Position numbers and translations under genes: made by a program. Below the pieces are notes generated by a model, which saw only the letters and a list, made by a program, of their open reading frames with translations, was not told the DNA's origin and searched no databases. From an uncultured bacterium (lineage in GTDB: Bacteria; Bacillota; Clostridia; Lachnospirales; Lachnospiraceae): a stretch of 64,000 bases of DNA. Below are positions 59,920 to 64,000 of the stretch, one piece after another (the stretch's first letter is position 1; every line of letters starts with the position of its first letter). The stretch is from NCBI GenBank assembly GCA_947243845.1, contig CAMXIF010000005.1:1-64000 (forward strand). The letters run 5' to 3'.

Positions 59920-62415
59920 GTGAAAAAAAGGAGCATAAAGGTTAAAAAGAAAATAGATTTTAACCCAAAGAAAATGAGCCGAAATAGAAAAATGAATAAG
60001 AAGGTTAACAGGATTATAACCGTTAACAAACATAAAAGGATTGCCAGGAATAAGAAGGATAAGAAATTATATGTATGGTTCTTGATGGGGGTACTTTGCC
60101 TGTTGGGAATTGGCGCTGTGCTTCTGACTTTTCTTCGTTCTAAACAGAAAGACGAACCGGTTGAGGACATTGATAACTTACCCTTGCCGGAGATTAAGAC
60201 CCAGACTGACGGGCAGGAGAAAGAAGTTCGGAGACTGGCAGAAGAGGAAAAGCAAGAGACAGTACAGGAGATACAGGAGAGAAAGAAGAAAAGATCAACA
60301 GGGGCAGCGGGAAGTGTCCTGTATCTTCTGTTGGTTCTGGGGATCTGCATTGTGCCGCTGCTGCTGTTTTGGCTAAGACCAGTGGAAACAACAGCGGAGA
60401 ACCGCACAATGGCAGTACTGCCTGAGATTTGGACAGCGGAAGGATTTAACTGGAATGTGTTGTCGGAAGCAGGCGCCTATTTTACAGACCACTTTTTCCT
60501 TCGGCAGGAAATGGTGTCGATCAATGCGGGGATCCGGTCGGAAGTTTTTGGCATATCCCCGGTGGAAGATGTGATTGTGGGGGAGAACGGGTGGCTGTAT
60601 TATGCGGCGACTCTGGATGATTATCAGCATAAAAACAGCATTTCGGAACGTATGTTATTTAATGCAGCGCATAACACGGCGTTGATGCAGGAGTATACAG
60701 AGGGATTGGGGAAAACGTTTGTTTTTACTATCGCTCCCAATAAAAATTCTCTTTATGACGAGAATATGCCAAAGAGGCTGCGGTATCAGGTGGCTGAGAA
60801 GAGCGATGCCCAGAGACTCTTGCCGTGGCTTGTCAGGGAGAATGTTAATTATGTAGATCTGTTTGCTCTATTTGAGGAGCAGGAGGAAACCTTATATTAT
60901 GCGAGGGATTCCCACTGGAATGAAAAGGGTGCGGTTATGGTCTATCATGCCCTTTTAGATGTCTGTGGAAAACAGCATGAGACTTTCGAAGGGGCCGAAC
61001 CGATACAAAACAAGGATTATTTCGGTGATCTGGGTGTGATGTTGTTTCCGGTGGGCGGAAGTCCGGAGGTACGCCTGCAATATCCGGTGGAGGATACCTG
61101 GTATTATGTGGAGGGTGAAAAGGCGGAAGATCAGTTTGTCCGCACGGCAAATGATAAGGGAGAAGGAAATCTCTTGATGTATCGGGATTCCTTTGGCAAT
61201 TCCCTGCTTCCTTATATGGCACAGACATTTTCACAGACGGTCTTTTCCAGACAGATGCCTTATGCCATGAGCGATCTTGTGACTTATGAGCCGGATATTC
61301 TGATTGTAGAAAAAGTAGAGAGACAGCTTCCTACCCTGGGTAAAGTGCCGCCTGTGATGGGCGCTCCAATCCGGGAAACAGAGAAAGCATTTGTTATGGC
61401 CAAGAGCACAGCAGCGACAGTGAACGTATCCAAAGAGGGCAGTTATTGGAAACTGGAAGGATTGGCGGATCCGGCCTACATGGATACGGACAGCCGTATT
61501 TATGTGGAGGTGGACGATGGCGGCGGTGCAAAACTGTACGAGGCTTTTTGTGTCAGCAGTGCAGATACAAAGGACGGCAGTACGAATGATTATGGATATA
61601 TTCTGTATGTTGCAGAAACACAAATAAGTGAAGATGTCTCTCAGATTCGGATTCGGGTGATAACGGAACAGGAAGAGGCAATGCAGGTTCTGCGGGAAAG
61701 TAAATTGTACGTCATACAGAATGGTACGGTTGATGGCTCGGTTAAGCTGGATCAGGAGGCCGCAGAGGCAGACAAAGACCAAGAGGAAGCTGTTAAAGAA
61801 AACAGTGAGGGAACCGATAAGGAAATTGACAGAGAAACCGGGACAGAAGGTGCCGCCGGAGCGTCTAAGACAGAAGCGGCAGCAGAGGCCGCAGGAGAAA
61901 CAACAGAAAAACAAGCGGTAAACGCCCAGAAAGCGGAAGAAATACAGACAGAGGCGGGAACCCAGGCGACACAAGGTCAGACGACAGGTACACAGCCGGT
62001 GCAAAGCAAGATAACGACAAAAGCACAGGCGACAGAGGCCCCAAAGGTGTCACAGGCTCAGCCAGAGTCACAAGCCCAGAAAGAGGCAGGGATCCAGCCA
62101 GAGTCACAAGTACAACAAGAGGCAGAACTCCAGCCAGGGTCACAAGTCCAGCAAGGGGCAGAGTTCCAGCCAGAGTCACAAGTCCAACAAGGGGCAGGGA
62201 TCCAGCCAGAGCCACAAGCTCAACGAGGGGCAGAGCTTCAACCAGAGCCACAAGTCCAGCAAGAGGCAGAAACCCAGGCCCAGACGGCAGTCCAACAGCA
62301 GACACAACAGACCGTTACCGAGGTGAGCCGTATTTATATGGAAGACTGTGGATCCGACAGCGGATATTGGGTGATAACTTATTCGGATGGTCATGTGGAA
62401 TATGTGGATGACTGA
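59920..62415 (+). CDS. DHHW/AlgJ-like acetylation partner with Gln-rich repeat tail
   Basis: An 831-residue protein. A very basic start (about 1-50) precedes one transmembrane helix (about 47-67), a charged linker, a second helix (about 130-150), then the DHHW/AlgX-AlgJ SGNH-like domain: FTDHFFLRQEMVSIN, the Asp/His motif YARDSHWNEKGA and the Ser motif MYRDSFGNSLLPY. Family members accept acyl groups from the MBOAT partner and put them on a polysaccharide. The last 250 residues are Ala/Glu/Gln/Thr-rich with six 12-residue repeats, ending in a short conserved tail (SDSGYWVITYSDGHVEYV). Start is GTG 59920 with a weak SD; ATG 59974 is possible. Confidence 0.85.
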   Translation: MKKRSIKVKKKIDFNPKKMSRNRKMNKKVNRIITVNKHKRIARNKKDKKLYVWFLMGVLCLLGIGAVLLTFLRSKQKDEPVEDIDNLPLPEIKTQTDGQEKEVRRLAEEEKQETVQEIQERKKKRSTGAAGSVLYLLLVLGICIVPLLLFWLRPVETTAENRTMAVLPEIWTAEGFNWNVLSEAGAYFTDHFFLRQEMVSINAGIRSEVFGISPVEDVIVGENGWLYYAATLDDYQHKNSISERMLFNAAHNTALMQEYTEGLGKTFVFTIAPNKNSLYDENMPKRLRYQVAEKSDAQRLLPWLVRENVNYVDLFALFEEQEETLYYARDSHWNEKGAVMVYHALLDVCGKQHETFEGAEPIQNKDYFGDLGVMLFPVGGSPEVRLQYPVEDTWYYVEGEKAEDQFVRTANDKGEGNLLMYRDSFGNSLLPYMAQTFSQTVFSRQMPYAMSDLVTYEPDILIVEKVERQLPTLGKVPPVMGAPIRETEKAFVMAKSTAATVNVSKEGSYWKLEGLADPAYMDTDSRIYVEVDDGGGAKLYEAFCVSSADTKDGSTNDYGYILYVAETQISEDVSQIRIRVITEQEEAMQVLRESKLYVIQNGTVDGSVKLDQEAAEADKDQEEAVKENSEGTDKEIDRETGTEGAAGASKTEAAAEAAGETTEKQAVNAQKAEEIQTEAGTQATQGQTTGTQPVQSKITTKAQATEAPKVSQAQPESQAQKEAGIQPESQVQQEAELQPGSQVQQGAEFQPESQVQQGAGIQPEPQAQRGAELQPEPQVQQEAETQAQTAVQQQTQQTVTEVSRIYMEDCGSDSGYWVITYSDGHVEYVDD
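62059..62274 (+). repeat. Six 36-bp tandem repeats in the DHHW gene
   Basis: Units encode variants of QPESQVQQGAGI. Codon-level similarity among units is high, so copy number may vary between strains. Confidence 0.9.
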
Positions 62416-62453
62416 TTAATAGATTAGAAAAAGGAAAGGAGCGGGGAGAACTG

Positions 62454-64000
62454 ATGGAACAGCCAAAGAAAAAAAATACGTTCGTGTTCCAGGCAGGTAT
62501 TCTGGCGGCAGCAGGTATGCTTGTCAAAGTGATCAGCCTGATTTACAGAAGTCCGCTCCTTAGTATCATTGGTATCGAGGGCAATGGCTATTACAGCGCG
62601 GCAATCAATATCTATACGATTATTCTGCTCATTTCTTCCTACAGCATTCCCTCGGCAATCTCCAAGGTGATTGCCCAGCGGCTGGCTTTTAAGGAATACC
62701 GCAATGCGCAGAGGGTTTTTGTCTGCGCGCTCCTTTATGTGTTGATTGTCGGAGGGACGGCTTCCATCCTGACCTTTGTGGGCGCGCCCTGGCTGGTGAA
62801 GGAGAATCCTAACGCGGTGGTGGCGCTTCGGGTTTTGTCTCCCACCATTTTTTTCTCTGGGTTCCTGGGCGTTTTGCGGGGGTATTTTCAGGCGCACAGT
62901 TCCATGCTGCATACTTCCATTTCCCAGGTGGTGGAACAGATTATGAACGCGGCCATCAGTATTCTGGCGGCCCGTTTTCTGATTAATATGGTGATAGATG
63001 CGGACAGCACCACCAGAGCAATCTATGGTTCGGCCGGCAGCGCGGTCGGAACCGGGGCAGGTGTGGTGACAGGACTTCTCTTTATGTTTGCCATGTACCG
63101 GCTGAACAGTAAGATTATCCATCGGCGGGTGGAGCGGGATCAGAGCTGGCACGAGGAAAGCTATCGGGAGATTTTTAAAGTCATTTTTACCATTGTCACG
63201 CCTTTTATCCTCAGTACTTTTATTTATAACTGTTCTACCGTTATAAACATGACGATTTATTATGATATCATGGATTTTAAGCATGTGGATGATGTGATCG
63301 CCTCCAATCATTATGGGATTTTTGCCACGCAGGCGATTGCGGTAGTCAATATACCGATCGCCATAGCTTCGGCCATGTCCTCAGCTATGATTCCCGGCGT
63401 CTCGGCTTCTTTTGCCCGGGGTGGTTTTGAGCAGACGCGCAGACAGGTCTCCAAGGCAATCCAGATGACGATGCTGATATCTATTCCGGCTATGGTTGGT
63501 ATGGCGGTGCTGCCCAAACCGATTATGCAGTTTATCTTTCCACAGAAGGAATCACTGGATATGGCGTCCGGCCTTCTGATGGCTTTGGCGGTAACAATCG
63601 TGCTCTACGGTCTTTCCACGTTGACCAATGCGGTGCTGCAGGGAATCGGCAAGGTGAATACGCCGGTGATTCATGCGGCTGTCGCGCTGGTGATACAGGT
63701 GGTCGGACTGGTTTTGCTTCTTTTTAAGACAGAGCTGGATCTCTATGCGCTTGCCTGTGCCAACATCATTTATTCGCTGGTGATGTGTCTGCTGAACCAG
63801 TGGTCAGTCAAAAGAAATCTGGACTATCGGCTGGATGTTATTAAAATCTTTATAAAGCCGCTTTTTGCGGCAGGTGTGATGGGAGCGGTGGCCTTTGGCG
63901 TCTATCATGGTCTGATACTCCTGATACCGGTCAGCAGGATTGTATTGCTTGTAGCAATCGGCGTGGGAGCCTGTGTCTATTTTGCCATTCTGCTTCTGAT
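62454..64000 (+). CDS. SpoVB/MurJ-type lipid-linked polysaccharide flippase (partial)
   Basis: An open frame of 515 codons running off the window, not in the ORF track. It begins MEQPKKKNTFVFQAGILAAAG, typical of SpoVB/YtgP-like MOP-superfamily exporters, and has GNGYYSAAINIYTIILLISSYSIPSAISK in outline plus many transmembrane helices. These proteins flip lipid-linked sugars to the outer face. ATG follows AAGGAAAGGAGCGGGGAG. Its place behind the MBOAT/DHHW pair suggests it supplies the polymer they modify, although MurJ- or SpoVB-type roles in peptidoglycan are equally possible. The 3' end is outside the window. Confidence 0.88.
   Translation, partial: MEQPKKKNTFVFQAGILAAAGMLVKVISLIYRSPLLSIIGIEGNGYYSAAINIYTIILLISSYSIPSAISKVIAQRLAFKEYRNAQRVFVCALLYVLIVGGTASILTFVGAPWLVKENPNAVVALRVLSPTIFFSGFLGVLRGYFQAHSSMLHTSISQVVEQIMNAAISILAARFLINMVIDADSTTRAIYGSAGSAVGTGAGVVTGLLFMFAMYRLNSKIIHRRVERDQSWHEESYREIFKVIFTIVTPFILSTFIYNCSTVINMTIYYDIMDFKHVDDVIASNHYGIFATQAIAVVNIPIAIASAMSSAMIPGVSASFARGGFEQTRRQVSKAIQMTMLISIPAMVGMAVLPKPIMQFIFPQKESLDMASGLLMALAVTIVLYGLSTLTNAVLQGIGKVNTPVIHAAVALVIQVVGLVLLLFKTELDLYALACANIIYSLVMCLLNQWSVKRNLDYRLDVIKIFIKPLFAAGVMGAVAFGVYHGLILLIPVSRIVLLVAIGVGACVYFAILLL

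Noticed and set aside
61865-62305. 146-aa Leu/Val-rich minus-strand ORF resembling a membrane protein
   Set aside because: Shadow of the 36-bp repeat and Gln/Ala-rich coding in the DHHW gene; its hydrophobic periodicity is a by-product of the codons.

Overview
The window is a piece of a low-to-mid GC, spore-forming Clostridia chromosome, most likely Lachnospiraceae. The evidence is the complete spoIIIAA-AH operon, a spoIVB gene directly behind recN, a Spo0A-type DNA-binding protein, DUF4179/sigma pairs, the dgt-dnaG-sigA-trmK block and the asp23-nusB-xseAB-ispA-dxs-tlyA-nadK-argR-recN block. I had no database access. Family names come from motifs I can read in the translations; starts were re-chosen from ribosome binding sites where the ORF track was too long.

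Layout. (1) 1-4,252 is a decaying, AT-rich accessory island ending at a tRNA-Leu(AAG). It holds a YefM-like antitoxin with an amber-interrupted RelE/ParE toxin, a second amber-interrupted small gene, a TadA-like deaminase, an integrase remnant, and a 1.5-kb segment flanked by a 20-bp duplication of the tRNA 3' end that carries a MntA/HepT (MNT-HEPN) toxin-antitoxin pair. (2) 4,376-12,442 has an ECF-like sigma factor with its DUF4179 partner, a tandem hemerythrin, tRNA-Leu(CAG), a GerMN lipoprotein, DUF4125, and an acyltransferase/DUF6320/alpha-beta hydrolase cluster. (3) 12,563-19,474 is the dgt, dnaG, sigA, trmK, TGS-uridine-kinase block and the RNase P RNA. (4) 19,554-28,889 is mixed: a secreted S1 protease with a membrane partner, a LacX-like epimerase, an ABC exporter, two COG0523 (CobW/P47K) GTPases, a YlmH-like S4 protein, a CmpB-like membrane protein and a PHP phosphoesterase. 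(5) 29,018-34,214 is the spoIIIA operon with a sigma-E-like promoter, followed by deoB, prfC and a transglutaminase. (6) 38,365-48,882 runs from asp23 to spoIVB, mostly with overlapping or closely spaced genes. (7) 48,902-51,209 is an SOS operon: a LexA-type box inside the promoter, an unrecognised 99-aa protein, a DinB polymerase and an SRAP (YedK/HMCES) DNA-crosslink protein. (8) 51,353-55,026 has an NhaC-type antiporter, a receiver-less Spo0A and glycogen synthase. (9) 55,174-64,000 is a cell-surface locus: a VanX/VanY-like peptidase with a large acidic insertion, a secreted transglutaminase with wall-binding repeats, an MBOAT O-acyltransferase, its DHHW/AlgJ-like partner with a 36-bp repeat tail, and a SpoVB/MurJ-type flippase cut by the window end.

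Working together: the sporulation genes supply the forespore feeding-tube complex (SpoIIIA) and the SpoIVB signalling protease; the housekeeping block supplies replication priming, the main sigma factor, isoprenoid precursors and NADP; the last locus looks like export plus O-acylation and peptide trimming of a surface polymer. The observations I consider most worth following are the SOS-controlled 99-aa protein, the receiver-less Spo0A displaced from spoIVB, the paired COG0523 proteins (one with a His/Cys repeat, one fused to a membrane-permease-subunit-like domain and lacking CXCC), and the tRNA-flanked MntA/HepT mini-island.
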